From: Hepsetus odoe
Lineage: Eukaryota; Chordata; Actinopteri; Characiformes; Hepsetidae
Reading direction: 5' to 3'
Assembly: GCA_017165825.1 (NCBI GenBank)
Contig: CM029378.1
Span: 12,988,334-13,052,333, forward strand
Length of the DNA: 64,000 nucleotides
The notes beneath the pieces are model-generated. The model saw only the letters and a program-made list of their open reading frames with translations, was not told where the DNA came from and made no database searches. Every line of letters starts with the position of its first letter. The stretch's first letter is position 1. The translations under genes were made by a program, and so were the position numbers. Below, piece after piece: positions 45,382-58,200 of the stretch.

Positions 45382-48110
45382 ACTTCATATATGTGATGCA
45401 ACAGATTGACAAATCCATGAATATTAGTTATTTCCCATGTTACTTTTTTATATGAGTAATAATTCTCATCTGTTTATCATCACTAGAATTTGCAGCCGTT
45501 AGTATACAGTTAAGGACTAAATGACCCATGAACCCAAGGACAAGCTAGGCAATCAATGGCATTACAGCTAATAAATAAGTGCTAAATCAGTTACTCTTTG
45601 TGAACTATGTAATAAGCCTTAAAGACTAATTATTATTAACAAAATGAATCATTCATTTTTGGTCCTTAATGTATAGATTTACCTTCTGTTAATGTAAGAT
45701 GTGAGTCTCAATGATTGCTACTGATTGCATAAAGACAAATTTGAGTACGATGTAGGGTAACTTTAAAATTTGTAATTGAAAACTTGATTAAAAGCTGGCT
45801 ACATTAATCATCAAAAAAAAAAAAAAAAATCAAAACAACTGAATGTCCTCAGTGCTTTTCAAAACAACTCAAATCTGCAATGGTCACAGAACTTCAAAAT
45901 GAGTGGGTCACATTTTAGATTTGTGTTGTTTGTTTACAGTTGTGAAGCAGTACTTTATGATAGTTCAAAACATTACATTCCTTCATTTGACCAACACACA
46001 CAGACACACAATCCTGATGACGCATCTTTTCCCAAGTCAGTTCTTAAAATGATACATCAACAGTTTTCTGTGGCACACTGACCCTTGCCCATTCTACTTA
46101 CTCCCTCTTACTTTTCAAGGCCTACAGAACAATTCTCTCCAATTTGGCCTCTTCTGCTGGCTAAAGTAATGCTGTTAGAGCACATTAAAACTCCTGCTGG
46201 CTGATCAAACCAGCCCACAGCTCCTGGGTCACTCAGGGGCTAAAGCAGCACAACTTAACAATGCAGCATTTAAACATCACTCGTATGCAAAGTGCCCTTT
46301 ACACTAGGGAGAGAGAGAGAGTGAGCATGCTGCGGACTTACTAATTCACACAGAGATGAATGAGGAAAAAGAGAGAGACGAGTAAAAGAGTAAACTATAA
46401 GGGGGTAAAGAAACAGAGTGAAATGAGTGGGAAGAAGCAAAAGAGAGAAAACAAAGTGAGAGAAAACCAAATGCAGCAAGACTAAGAGTACAAGAGTGTG
46501 AACAGCAATCAATAGAAAATATAATTGAAGAGAGAATGCAGCCTTAAGAAAGAGTGCAAGAGAACACAAAGAGCAAAACCAAAAAAGCGAGGAAGAGAAA
46601 GAAAGAAGGCAAAAGAAATGTGAACGAGTGAGAGAAGGGTCTTCTTCAGATCTGCTGGCTGTAGGTCTGTGCTCTGTGAGCTGTTGAGCTGCTGTGTGGA
46701 ACAGTAGACCAGCTGCTTAAGTCTACAGAGCACTGCTGCCTCAACACTGCACAGGATTAGTGTAAACATGGCTACGTGATACCATCAGTACCACAATCCA
46801 CTCAACCATTTCCAACCAAACACAACCGCAAACTTCTTCTTTAAACTATCTCACCATCGCAGAATAGCACACACCCATTTCCAGTACGAATACCAGAACA
46901 GACACGAAGTGCCAGCAAACAGCAGCCCTTTCTGAAAAATAGAAAAAGGAAGACAATAGAAACTTTTTAATTCTGTGTTTGCTAAAAATACAGTGGAAAG
47001 TTAATTATTAAAAAAATGGCCTTAATGGTTGGCCTCCCATCAGCTACCTATTGAGAATGAAGCTGCTCCTATTTCCTACTCTACTAAAGGCCCTCCATAT
47101 TTCAGTATTTGAGGATTACTGGAAATGCCTACGAAATACAGAGAAAAGTATTGTTTCATAACTCATCACGATAACGATAACATACTTTAACCACCACTAC
47201 AGTACGGTTTTATCCACTAAAGCACCAAAGGAGCAGCAGATGAAACACAAATGTCATGCGCTTTGCCAGACAGAAAGATGTTTCCTTTAGTGAGTAAGCT
47301 CTGAGAGCACAGACGAAGGAGAAGAAGAAGAAAAGGGAGTGCTGAGTGGCTGAGAGAGTTTCTTTCGCCTTCCATTGCTTGGTTAACCAACTGACCTGCA
47401 GTCAAAGGAGTCTTTGTGAGTGTGTTCTGGCAGCAGGCCAATCAGATTCTCCGGGCCTTGTCTGTCTCCGGGCGGGAAATGGTGCCCCTGGTATGTGGCG
47501 AGCGGCAGAATGCACAGACAGGCAGGCAGACTATAAGCTAACCCTGTCTCTCTCTCTGCCCAGTTCCACAGCCCTGCACTGAGAAGAAAATTACCTCGTT
47601 GGCCCACAGCCAGGGCCACCTAACTGCCCAAGCACAGCTTACTTAATACAGTACACCTCTGCCCCTGCACCTCCATGCCCCGACACCCACTGCCTGCCAG
47701 CAACAACACACTCAGTCACTGGCTGCATGTACACACACCACACACTCCTGTGATCACTGCACATCCTTTAAATAACCAAAAATAGCTGCTTCATCAAGGC
47801 CTCTGTGCACAGCAGAGTTTTCTTAACAGCATCTAATAACTCTAATTGTGCATGCTGGTGAAGGGGTACATGTCTGTGTGTGTGCTGGGGAATATTTCAA
47901 GATGGTGCTAAAAGCAAAGTGAAATGCCAACTTTATTTCAAAAAAGAAAGAAAGAAAGAATAAAAAAAACCTGATAAACCTGAAGAGTGAAGGCTGAGAG
48001 GATAAGGTTACAGGTGGGGTTAAAAAAAGATACGACGATCTGTTTTCAGACCGATTGTGTCAATTTCTCCAGGGCAAACCTGAGAGGACTGCCCATCATT
48101 TACATGACAA
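45382..48110. other. intronic stretch, gene-free
   Basis: AT-rich DNA, then a GA-rich stretch (46310-46620) and an AAAG repeat at 47942-47960. The 45395-45650 part may be the remainder of an older repeat around the SINE nest. No exon supported. Confidence 0.45.

Positions 48111-48111
<1 letters not shown>

Positions 48112-48145
<34 letters not shown>
48112..48145 (+). repeat. (CA)n microsatellite
   Basis: Pure CA run of 34 nt. Confidence 0.95.
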
Positions 48146-48146
<1 letters not shown>

Positions 48147-48189
48147 TTTCATTGCCACTTGTCCTGAATCAGGGTTACTGATCTCAGCT

Positions 48190-48275
48190 CTCACAGGGCG
48201 AAAAGCGAGGAAACATGGCAAGGTTGCCAGTTCATCACAGGGCAGACACACAGACAAACACACTCACACACCTAC
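48190..48275 (+). repeat. fragment of a dispersed fish repeat (GCCAGTTCATCACAGGGC type)
   Basis: AAGGTTGCCAGTTCATCACAG followed by GGGCAGACACACAGACAAAC resembles the 3' part of a very common fish repeat in which a 'GCCAGTCCATCACAGGGC' stretch leads into ACACAC. Short and degenerate. Confidence 0.4.
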
Positions 48276-48375
48276 CTCTTGCATTATTGCCTTTTTTTAA
48301 AATATATAATCTTCTCTGAAGTCTTAAACAATACTCTATGGCAACACTCCAGCTGAACACTGTACTATTTGTTCA

Positions 48376-48592
48376 GTACAGTGGTTAGCACTGTTGCTGA
48401 TGCTGGGTTCGATGCCCAGCCATGACAACATGAGGCCTTTCTGTGCAGAGTTTGCTCTGCCAGTGTCTCCGTCTCTGTGTGAGTGGCCATGCGGTGGATT
48501 GAAGATGCTAATCTGCCCCTCCAGGTTTAACTGTGCACTTTAGTTTGTCTGTCGGCTCTGATCAGCAGCTCAGAAAATGGATAGATGGATGA
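48376..48592 (+). mobile_element. tRNA-derived SINE, type 3, degenerate, with GGAT-type tail
   Basis: CAGTGGTTAGCACTGTTGC (A-box region), GGTTCGATGCC (B box, 48406-48416), CCTTTCTGTGCAGAGTTTGC, GTGTGAGTGGCC, then AGAAAATGGATAGATGGATG. This order matches a widespread fish tRNA-SINE with a (GGATGG)n tail. Confidence 0.75.
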
Positions 48593-49159
48593 ATATATGC
48601 ATTTATTTGCTGAACATTGCTCTGTACTAGTGTTTAATTGCTGTTTTACAAAATCAATAGCTTTAAACAATGCCTAACCAAATCTCAAAAATCACTGCAT
48701 TCAGTACTTATTGCTTTAAATAATTATCACCATCATTTACCATCGTCTTCCATGAGTCTGTCCACCCAACAAAGGCTGACTGTAGCATGATGAGTGCCAG
48801 TCTAGACAACATGAGGTCACTTAAATGACTTCAAATCCTGGTCAGTGAATGACATCACTCGTTATCACAAACAGTGAATTATTGTTTCAGCTTAACAGTG
48901 GAAGTAGAACAGCAAGGAGGTGCAAAGACCAGGTTGCTCTGATAGGTTTAGGTGTGATCCAGTCTGTGAAGGTGCAAAGTTAAGCATAGTTTCCAACGAC
49001 ACAGCCATGCAAACAAACATGGAACAAGGAACGTCAAAAGGAGAAAAAGAGAAATTGCAAAAGGAGAGAACACAGAGGGAAGAAAAAGAATCCAGGAAGA
49101 GCTGGAGCTCAAATTCTTGGCCTGAATGGTCAACTTCTCGTTTAGTTATAGACTGTAGT

Positions 49160-49830
49160 TAAGATGGCTGCTGAGGGGAACATGGCACACCGAGAGAAGG
49201 CAGCGCTCAGTGCTGGGCCAGCTATTTCAGCTCCTGGCCGCAGCAGCCCGCTTAATGAGAGGGAATGTTGTGTTTTGGGAAATCTAATTTGAGGCCCTTG
49301 TTTGTTTTTCTGGCTTTATTTTGAAAAGGCAGGGGCAGGCAACGGCAGCCTTTTTTTTTTGCGCCTTTCTCCTGCTCTCAAGACAGGAGTATCTTTCCTG
49401 AGATGCGTAACTCTCAGAGACAAGCAATAAGAATCTAACGCTTTCAGTAAAATGGCTCCTTCTGAGCCCAACATTAAATTACAAGCCTAATTAATTGCGA
49501 GGTTATTTTCCATGTCAGCAAAGCATATGTACGCATATGCACATATATGCAATTTAAGCACAAGTATTAACAGCCACCCTCTTCCTAATTGAGACTTATT
49601 CCCTGTGGGGGGAATTGGGGGGGTTCGCAGGGCGTTAATTAATCCTGGTTTTTAAAAGTAAATGACATTCATTAGTAGGGACCGCAGCCAAGTAAGATTA
49701 TTTACATGGCAATAATCTGGCCGCTTCTGCCAGCTCTCTTTTAATGTTACAGAAATAACTCTCAGGGAGAGGATGAGTACAATCGGCCCGCTCTTCCTGT
49801 CTTCACTTCCACAACAATTAAAACACAGGA
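49160..49830. promoter_or_regulatory. candidate conserved non-coding block (homeodomain/POU-rich)
   Basis: About 670 bp without repeats, despite repeat-rich surroundings. Motifs seen: CAAGCCTAATTAATTGCGAG, GGCGTTAATTAATCCTGG (paired homeodomain and TAATCC), ACGCATATGCACATATATGC (octamer-like), ATTAGTAGGGACCGCAG and TTTACATGGCAATAATCTGG. This looks like a developmental enhancer to me; conservation is untested. Confidence 0.35.
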
Positions 49831-50987
49831 ACAGATGGAGCCGTGTGTGTGTGGTGGTGTCAGTACGCTCTTCATCTTCCCCTTATTTTCCTCTATCACA
49901 CTCACTTTGGCAGACTCACACACACATGCACAAACGAACGCACACCTTCCAGTATATAGGTATACAAAGTAAAGTATCACATATGCATCACTAATATAAG
50001 GGTGCTGTAAATTTGCCAATGAATAAAGCAACACTGAACATTAAAATGTCGAACACCTGGCAAACTCAATTGTTTTACTGTTGGGCACATCGTTCCCACT
50101 TGCTTCATGATGTCTTCAGCATAAGCAGTGCATGAAATCTATGAAATCTAAAACCAGAACCAACTTATTTATATAATTCCTCAAACATATATTGCTCAAC
50201 CTTTTTTGTGTCATTATTTACTAAATGTAAGCAACTGTATCTTAGAGATGATCTAGTGAAAGATCGTTTCAAGACGTAAATAATTTTGCTCATTTCAAGA
50301 AATAATGCTTGGAAAAAGCACAAGATGGCAATTAAATCGACTGTAAAAAATGAAATTAAGCTAAACAATCTTCACAACAATCTCATGAGATTTAGATACA
50401 TCAACCAGTCTGAACTCGTTTTACTTGTCACCTTTCCTTTTTTTGAGCTGCCATCAAGAGCATGTCACCTGAGCTACGCTTATTCAGATATAAGGTTACA
50501 TTTTCTTCTCTTTATTGACCTTTTTCCCCTCACATTTAAAGAATGTTAAAAGCCACTGAGCAGGATGTCTGAAGTGAAAAGCAGTGTTAATGAAACTGAG
50601 GTCTGAAAAACAAGAAATGAAACATTCAGTCTGGGTGAGGAAGATTCTGAAAGTCTGTATACAAGATTGATCTGACCTGTTCTCTCAACCCTACTGCTTG
50701 CACTGTCCTTCATTTAGACATGCAGTGTTTCCGACATATTGATACCTGTAGCTTCATAGACATCAAGCCAGAGGTGAAGACTCTGTATTACAGCACAGCA
50801 GAGCACAGGAAAAACTGTTTTTAAAATTTCATATTGATAAATAATGCTCTTTAAGAGGAGGAAGGCTGGTGTACTTCTCCTGAATAGCATGTGCGGATAT
50901 ATGTTTAGCCGACTAGGTTAATCTTGGCTACTACTGACAGCTTGTTTCCAGGCTACGATCAAATGTTCCTCTGACATGCTTTTTAGG

Positions 50988-51018
<31 letters not shown>

Positions 51019-51019
51019 A
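50988..51019 (+). repeat. (CT)n / TTTCTC microsatellite
   Basis: CT run with two TTT interruptions. One of the few CT arrays on the plus strand. Confidence 0.9.
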
Positions 51020-52478
51020 GCTGGGAGTCACGTCTGATAGTCTCAGAGGCGGTTTCAAAGACAGGGCCGACTCGTGCCAGGCTGCCATAAAGGGAGATAA
51101 AACAGGAGCCGGCATGCAATCCATTTAGCTCTATTCATTATGCTTTTATGTACAATCCCTTCCGCTGGAGATGGAGGGTGTAGCCTGAAACATGCAACAC
51201 CCACGTTTGCCATCTTACTTTTTCTCTATCTCTACAGAAGTCCTGACCTCAACCCCATGAAGAGTGGAGCGTGAAAGTGTAATATCAAGGTCTGCCGTGT
51301 TCAGGAAAGGACTACAGCTTTATTGTGGCCATGTCCTTATTTGGAATTCCCTTCAGACAACCCTGAAGAGCCATCTGTATGTTTCACACATTTTGCCTCA
51401 GTTTCACTCTGTAAGCATTTCAGGTAGGAAAAAAAAAGATCTTCTTTTCCTGAAGTTCCTAATCAGCTCCATCGGATACACGAAGTATGATAAACAGCCA
51501 GACAGAAGGGGTGTGATGACTTAAAAGTGTGTTTAGCAGAGGCAATGGGGTTTAAAACTTTGATGAAATACAAGGTGCATCTGTTCCATTAGATGGATGA
51601 CTAAAAGCTGTAGACATGCCGCGTGGGGAAGTCTTGACAAGGCTATGTGCAGGTGATAAAAAGGTGATAAAAAGTGCAATGTGTTGTGGCCCTGCCTGAC
51701 CTGGATCCTGGGGGCTCTATTGAGGGTGATGTCAGGCAGTGGGTCAAAGCAGGGAAAGCTGAGAGTGTGGCCATTGTTCCACCTGTTAGTGATCTTTGTC
51801 ACACTAAGTATAATGATTAAGGTATCAGCCCTGTGGGAACATCACATGGGGCGGGGTAGACAGACAAACAGGGCCGTGCGCTTGGGCCTTCAACCGCCCC
51901 TGAGGGCAGGACTACGAGACAAGGAGAGTCCGTCCAGAAGCCATCTTGCAGGCAGTGAAGGGGGGGATCCAATGACGCTGATGCCGCTGGCCCTGCTAGC
52001 CCAGCTCCAGCACTAAGCCCCTGCTCTCGCCTCCTACAGATCTCCTTACACAAGTCAGACAAAAGAAGCATACAAAGCCATTAATGGACTCGGGTCAGAG
52101 AAAACCCTACCGGGTCATTAAGTTACGCACTTGATACACTCTGTCTAAGTGCAGTTTGCTGTTATTTCTACAAACAATACTGTATAAGATGGACAACAGC
52201 ATTAAGCAACACATTTAAACGACAAATATTGTTCATTTTCCTTGCAGTTTGCTTGAGCTTAACCCCCTCCCTGTGAGGTTTTGATCTAACAACCAGATTC
52301 ATTTTAACAAGATCATTTGTTTGAATGAGTCATCATTTGCAAATCTGCTCATGTTTATGAAGTCACAAGCATGAGAAAATTCAAAACAGTTAAGCTTAAA
52401 TACTGTACTCTTTCAAAAATTGGAACAGCAAAGCCATTCCACTTGTTTTTGCAAACATGCCGGTTTGAGATCAAAAGG
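51020..52478. other. intronic stretch, GC-raised in 51660-52040
   Basis: The 51660-52040 part is GC-richer, with open frames on both strands that overlap each other and carry no known domain. It includes TGGGTCAAAGCAGGG and GTGATCTTTGTCACAC. Possibly regulatory; no exon supported. Confidence 0.35.
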
Positions 52479-52482
52479 TATA

Positions 52483-52580
52483 AAAATGGTGGTGATCTAG
52501 TGGTAGGATACTCGCCTATGGACCAAGAGATCACAGCTTCGACAGCCTCCTCCGGCACTACCACCATGGGATAGATAAGC
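52483..52580 (+). mobile_element. type 1 SINE, head-only fragment
   Basis: GGTGGTGATCTAGTGGTAGG, then GACCAAGAGATCACAGCTTCGA (degraded B box) and GGCACTACCACCATGGG. The body and tail are missing. Confidence 0.75.
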
Positions 52581-53389
52581 TTGTATTGTTTGGATCAAGG
52601 GCCCATCTTTTCTTTGGTTTTCCAAAAAAAACCAAAAAACCATTAGCATCTAGTGGTATGGCATTTATATTTATGCTCTCAAAGTCCTCATTGAATAATA
52701 AGTTGTGATACCTTCACCTCTGCCCTGTGATTGTTGCTCATGATGATATTACTGAGTGTTGTCTTGGGTTTTTTCTTTAACACTCAGTTTGTCATCAGCT
52801 GCTTTCTTTACTGACTGGTTTGCTGTCTGTTGCTCAGTATACCAGTGGTTTCCTTCTTTTTCAGAATATTCCAAATAGAGATACTGGCTATGTTTAATGC
52901 TCTATATTCCATTCCATTTCCCCTCATCCCCAAACTTCAAAATAGCATGATTTTTGATCATAGACAGCTTTCTGGTCTTCATGGCAGATTTCCCTTTTTA
53001 ATGACAAACACAGTTTTTACAGGATTTACAGGACAGAATTCTTCTGAGGACAGATTTTAAGAGCTATTTATAGTTTTAATAGAGTGATCAGACAAAAAAG
53101 GCTTTGTGTTCTATGTAATTTAACATAATTGGGTGTGAATACAAGTAAAAGACAGCTGAAAATCTCTTATTTCATATTCATCTTTTGATCTCAAAACTAA
53201 ACGTCTTCAGTGCATAGCAAAAACAAATGAATTGGCCTTGCTGTTCCAATATTTACACTATTTAAAATTCTAATGATATTCACCCTTTAACACTAGCTAC
53301 AATTAGTATATTTCTGTGGTGATTGCGTGTACAACAATGATGCTCTTCCTTTTTGCGATGGAGTATAATGATGGGAAAGGATAGAAACA

Positions 53390-53780
53390 GAGAGGGACCT
53401 TTTCGCCATCAACTGCCAAGTCGAAACTTCCCCTGAAATCCAATAAATATCGGGGAGTATGCTCTCCATCCCATCTCCCTGACCTCTTTGCGCTCAGATC
53501 GATCTGCTTATCTGCTAGATCAAAGGCACTTGCTGCCGATGTACACTTAACCTTACCTAGGTCCTCCCACATCATGTCTAAATATTAATGATAATAAAGT
53601 CTCACACCCATCTTGTGTCAGCCAATTACACCACGTATTGATCTGTGCCTCTCCTGGCCAATTAAAATGTGGCTGTTATAATGCGTTTAGGCACATCAAA
53701 GGAAGGCGCCATTGATCGGGTTCTGGACGTTAACGTTTACCATTAGGAAAGAGGGGGAAACATGTTTTTCAGCAGGATGG
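53390..53780. promoter_or_regulatory. candidate Wnt/TCF-responsive block with two perfect TCF/LEF sites
   Basis: AGATCAAAGG (53517-53526) and ACATCAAAGG (53693-53702) both match the TCF/LEF consensus (CCTTTGATCT on the other strand) at nearly every position. Between them are GCCAATTACACC, GGCCAATTAAAATGTGG and CTAAATATTAATGATAATAAAG. The block is repeat-free. If vti1a lies next to tcf7l2, a TCF-responsive element here is plausible, but this is inference. Confidence 0.4.
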
Positions 53781-56736
53781 AGAGGAAGTGCTCAGGCTTG
53801 GATGCAAGGGGTTTGGCCAGTAACAGCTAAATAGCCATTTATACACTTGCAGAGTTAAAAGGATGCCCAGCAATATCTAAGCATTCCTCATGAACTGGGC
53901 AAACAAGATGTAACGCATAGTCAAGATGCTGCCTATTGTACCACATTCAATGATAAACACAGTGAAAGGTATTTATTCTAGCAACTTCCTAAAACTTTTA
54001 AATACATTCAAAGGCTAAATGATCAATATCATTATAAAGCTTTGATGGTTTCAAGCTTTCAAAGCATGTCAAAGAAGTTAAGAGTAAGCACTAAAAAAAA
54101 AACATACCCTGTAGTTCTTTGGCCTGGATCAATTAGCAGTGGGTGATTTTGGAGCCTTAAGAACAGGCAAAACAAATAATCAGGGATACATATCTGATTT
54201 AAGAGCATGGCAGCTGGAGAGCAGACCTGTCTTACAGCTTTAAATACTAGTATAAAGTCCTTCCCATACACAGACTGCTCCTTTGGTCCTTCAGCTCCAA
54301 TCAGTAACAGCAGTCAACTGGAACAACAGAGCAACCACTTGTTAGCTCGGCCTGCGGCCTTGTGTAAACACTAATGACTCTGTAGGCCAGCAAAAATCCT
54401 CTCGCTGGTTTTCGATCATAAGTGGAGTGGACACATGATGTTGATTTACCTCTTTAGAAGGATTTTTACTGATACTAGTATTTGGGGAAAAATGTGACAA
54501 CGGAACATATGCAAAAGTAGGCAACAGGTACAGAATCGTTTTTGTTATATGACAAGAAATAAGCCATAAACCATACACATCATGAAATGCCAGTGAGGAA
54601 AGAGTATACAGAGAGGAGGGTGTTGTGGAATAGAAGTGACTCATTCTTCTGAATGAAAAACAAGGCAGGCTCATAAATCAGAACCATTTGTTGCAGAACA
54701 AGTGAAACAAACAAAAACAATGGCACATGTCTTTGGGCATTATATGGCGAGCAGGGGTGTGGGTCTCCACACAGGCCTGGCCCTCACTGTCACTTTTGTA
54801 TGGGTCTGGCAGGAAGGTACAGCACAAAGGGCCTGTTGAGAGGACAAAAACACAGGCCTGCTCAGTGCAAAACAGCATCCCCAGCGTTACTAGATGAAGC
54901 CTGCACAGACTATGAGAGCTGCTGACCCTGGCTGGAGAAGCTCTGCAAGGAGTCTCAAACAAAAAGACAAACAATTCTTATATCTGGAAAATGACTCAAG
55001 AGAGGAAGAAAAGTGTAGTAGATGCCCTGATTAAATTGAAACCTTGAAGCACACAAAGTGTTGTGCTGCTTATAAAGCACAGATGCAGAAAAATAGAGTG
55101 ACCACATTCCACAGTGTGAAAGACTGAACTAAGTGGGTGTAAGCTGCGGTGATTTATGTTTGTAAGTGGGGTCAGTTCTCTGTGGATGAGGTGCATGACC
55201 AGTGTCAAAGAGGAGCATCTATCAAGGTGCTGAACAGGTGAAAGGGGCATCGCAGCACTCCAATGAGAGAATGATTAAGTTTAAGAGACGACATAACCCC
55301 ATCTTTCTTTCTTTTCCAGCAGAAATTCCAGGGTCAGGGGCTTCTCTTGCAAAAAAAAAAAAAGAAAAAAAGTTCATCTGACCTCAAGGAGAGAAGACAC
55401 TCCGTGAATAAAAAGTATATTGCTTTCCCAGGAGCTTGCCGAGATGTGCAAGAGGGAAGTCTCAGAAACCGCAAGGAGTGTGTATAGGTCTAAAAGTCAA
55501 GTTAATATTAAAGATGCTACACAAATCATAAATACTCTTCCAAGATTTTTCTAATCTTTATCTTTGTATAAATCTATACATTGTCTGTCAGGCTTACTGA
55601 GCTCAGCTTTGGGATATTGGCATTATACTGTTAGTTTTAGGGGTGCCTTGCCTTTACTCTGTGCCTCATGCTCTACCAAAAGCTATAATTAAAGATTTGT
55701 GAAAGGAAAGCAGTGTTTAAGATGGTTTATGCGAAGCCTGTCCTGAAAAGCTCAACCACAAGGGTAGTTTTTAGACAGGACGCTATGCATGCATGTCTTA
55801 TTAAATAAAGGCAATGCTGCTCCAGGAGCTCGAACATAGTGGCACAGAAGCATCTCTGTATCTGCCTTTTCACCAGACATATATATTCACAGAGGGTCAG
55901 CAGCGATAGAGCAGAGCTGCGCCTGGCTCCGGCCGCTGCACGCTCACATGCGTGTGATCCGCAGGTATGTACTCAGGTCAGCTGAGGTTTGGGATTTGAA
56001 CCCAGTCAGCAAATAGGCTGGGAAAGTGACATGGAGCTGCCAGGCCAACACGTAAACCTTCTCACAACATCTCCTAACATCTCGACAATGTTAGCCCTGG
56101 CGCCATTGCTGCTGGCTCTTCCTGAGGTCTGGCGAACAGACAGGAAGCACCGCTGTAACCAAACAAACAAAGAAATACACAAACGCACTGACCCGGTCAC
56201 TAGAGATTACTGGATCCGAATATGGGGATTTGAATTATTGTTCAGGACAGAAAAGTCTTCCACACACACATGGCTTTGAAAGAATTCTCACAAAAACACA
56301 CGCATAATTGTATTACTGTGTTCATGGGGGTCTTCTGGTTTATGTATCACTGTAGCTTCATTTCAGTCATCAGCCAAGTACCCAGTCCAAACCTCAGGAG
56401 ACAAAAATAAACCTTAAAGCTTGTTTGATCATTTAGAAAAGCTGCAGTAGTTTCTTTGCTTTCTTTGATATGATAATTAGCAAAATAATTACATATATGT
56501 TTATTTTTATATGTTCTCATATGTTCTGTACATATATATCTATACACAAACACAGTATAAAATTTATACATACATAAGTACAAATAAATGGTTTTGCCCC
56601 TTCAGTTGCAAAGAAATAAAGTGTAAAAATAATTTTAAAGCACAGGGCCCATTATGTTACCCAAATATTCTTGTCCATAGGACATTTTGTCCTCCAAATG
56701 TATAAAAACAAAATCATACACACGTGCACACACACA

Positions 56737-56739
<3 letters not shown>
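53781..56739. other. intronic stretch, gene-free
   Basis: Non-repetitive apart from A runs (54090, 55350). Frames of up to about 110 codons on the minus strand have no recognisable domain. Confidence 0.5.

Positions 56740-56769
<30 letters not shown>
56740..56769 (+). repeat. (CA)n microsatellite
   Basis: CA run preceded by CACACACACAAACACA variants from 56718. Confidence 0.95.
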
Positions 56770-56770
<1 letters not shown>

Positions 56771-57854
56771 GCTAAGGTCATTCATGCACTTTCGAGATGT
56801 GAGAGAGTAATGGTGTCATCTAAATGTCTGAGGATATTTTAATTACAGGCTTATTGTGAATGAAGCCTGGTCCTTGGAGAATGTGTGAGAGAAGGAAGAA
56901 GTGTAGGCGTAAGTGCGCGTGTGCATGTTTGAAGCCAAGGGCAGGTAATTATTCTAAGTTTAGGAGGTAACAGGGAATGGAGCAGAGTGCTTGTATGACC
57001 TCAGCTCCTAGAGTCAATAAGAACATGCCACATGAGTTCCAAAACAGCTCTTTCACAGACCATTGTGAGTGATAACTCAGTTAGACTAAATAGGTTCAGC
57101 CCGGGAATAAAAGCTCCTTTACTCCTATTTATGCGCTCTCACATTGCCAGTGTTTGTAAGAAAGATGAATCATCAAAATACCACTCCAGGAAAGAAGAGA
57201 GTGCCAGGACCAGCTAAGTGTCGTTTTGTTTTCCACGGCCTCATGAGAGCTCTCGTAACAAAGGGGGAAAGGACCTTGACATTCTCTGAGAAGAAGTAAT
57301 AGTCCAGGTCATCCTATAATTACAAAATCTAATCAAGTGAATAAATCAACATATTAACATTAGGATGCTCTAAAAAAAATTAAGTAAAAGGCTTTTTAAA
57401 GAAGATGTAAAGACTTTCTCTGAGGCTCTGATTTGTTAGAAGGTGCATGTCATGCTTAAAAAAAATGTAAAAAAATTGAAAAAATGTAAGACATCCATTT
57501 CACTCCTGACTCTTTGCGCTCCATATGTGAAATGGAAGCAGCCTGTTTACCTCAAAGTAGAGATCAGTGTAAAATACAGAATTACAAAAATATCCTGATT
57601 TGTAAAATAAAAAGACAATATATAATATATTTTGTAATGTACAAAACATTTGACACTGTATAGGGGAAAAAAAAGAAAAATGTACAGTATAAGCCCTTTA
57701 ATAAAGCAAGAAGTGCCAATTTGAGGAAGCAATAGCTCATCACTTTGGGAGCTTAGTGCTGCTGTGTGAGTGAACTGCCATGAGACAGGTAGCAACAGGG
57801 TGCTGTTGACCCAGGAGGTGTTAACAAATGGAGGCGTCTCAGAGGTAGGCCACT

Positions 57855-58200
57855 AGCCAGTGAAACGTGTTTCAGGGTCCAGACGGGGCAGCAGAGGAGA
57901 GGGGAATCGAAGGAGAGGGGGAGCGGCGGAGGAGCCTGGAGCCCGAGCTCCAACTGGCCCTGAGCCCGCTGTAGCACCCGGACCCAGACAGGCGGCCGAG
58001 GGCCAGCAGGCAGTGCCAGCTGGGCAGACACCCCAAATGTGGAGTACTGCACTCCAAACAAACAAAAGCCAAACAGGCCACAGACCTGTCATTAGCCTGC
58101 GCCAGCACACTGGGCCTCTAATTACCACTGACTCAAGATCAGCGCATACCACAGCACATTCCACAAAGGGGACCTGCTCAGGGTCGGACAATAACCCAGT
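57855..58200. promoter_or_regulatory. GC-rich island-like block, possibly regulatory
   Basis: The most GC-rich non-repeat DNA in the window, with repeated CpGs in 57880-58010. It is followed by CTGTCATTAGCCTGCGCC and GGGCCTCTAATTACCACTG. Overlapping open frames on both strands (57853-58246) reflect low stop-codon density at high GC and match no family. It could be a small CpG island or an enhancer. Confidence 0.3.

Noticed and set aside
51681..52071. Opposed ~110- and 84-codon frames
   Set aside because: Mutually overlapping on opposite strands with no domain. Considered as a vti1a exon and rejected because neither shows SNARE heptads or the Habc region.
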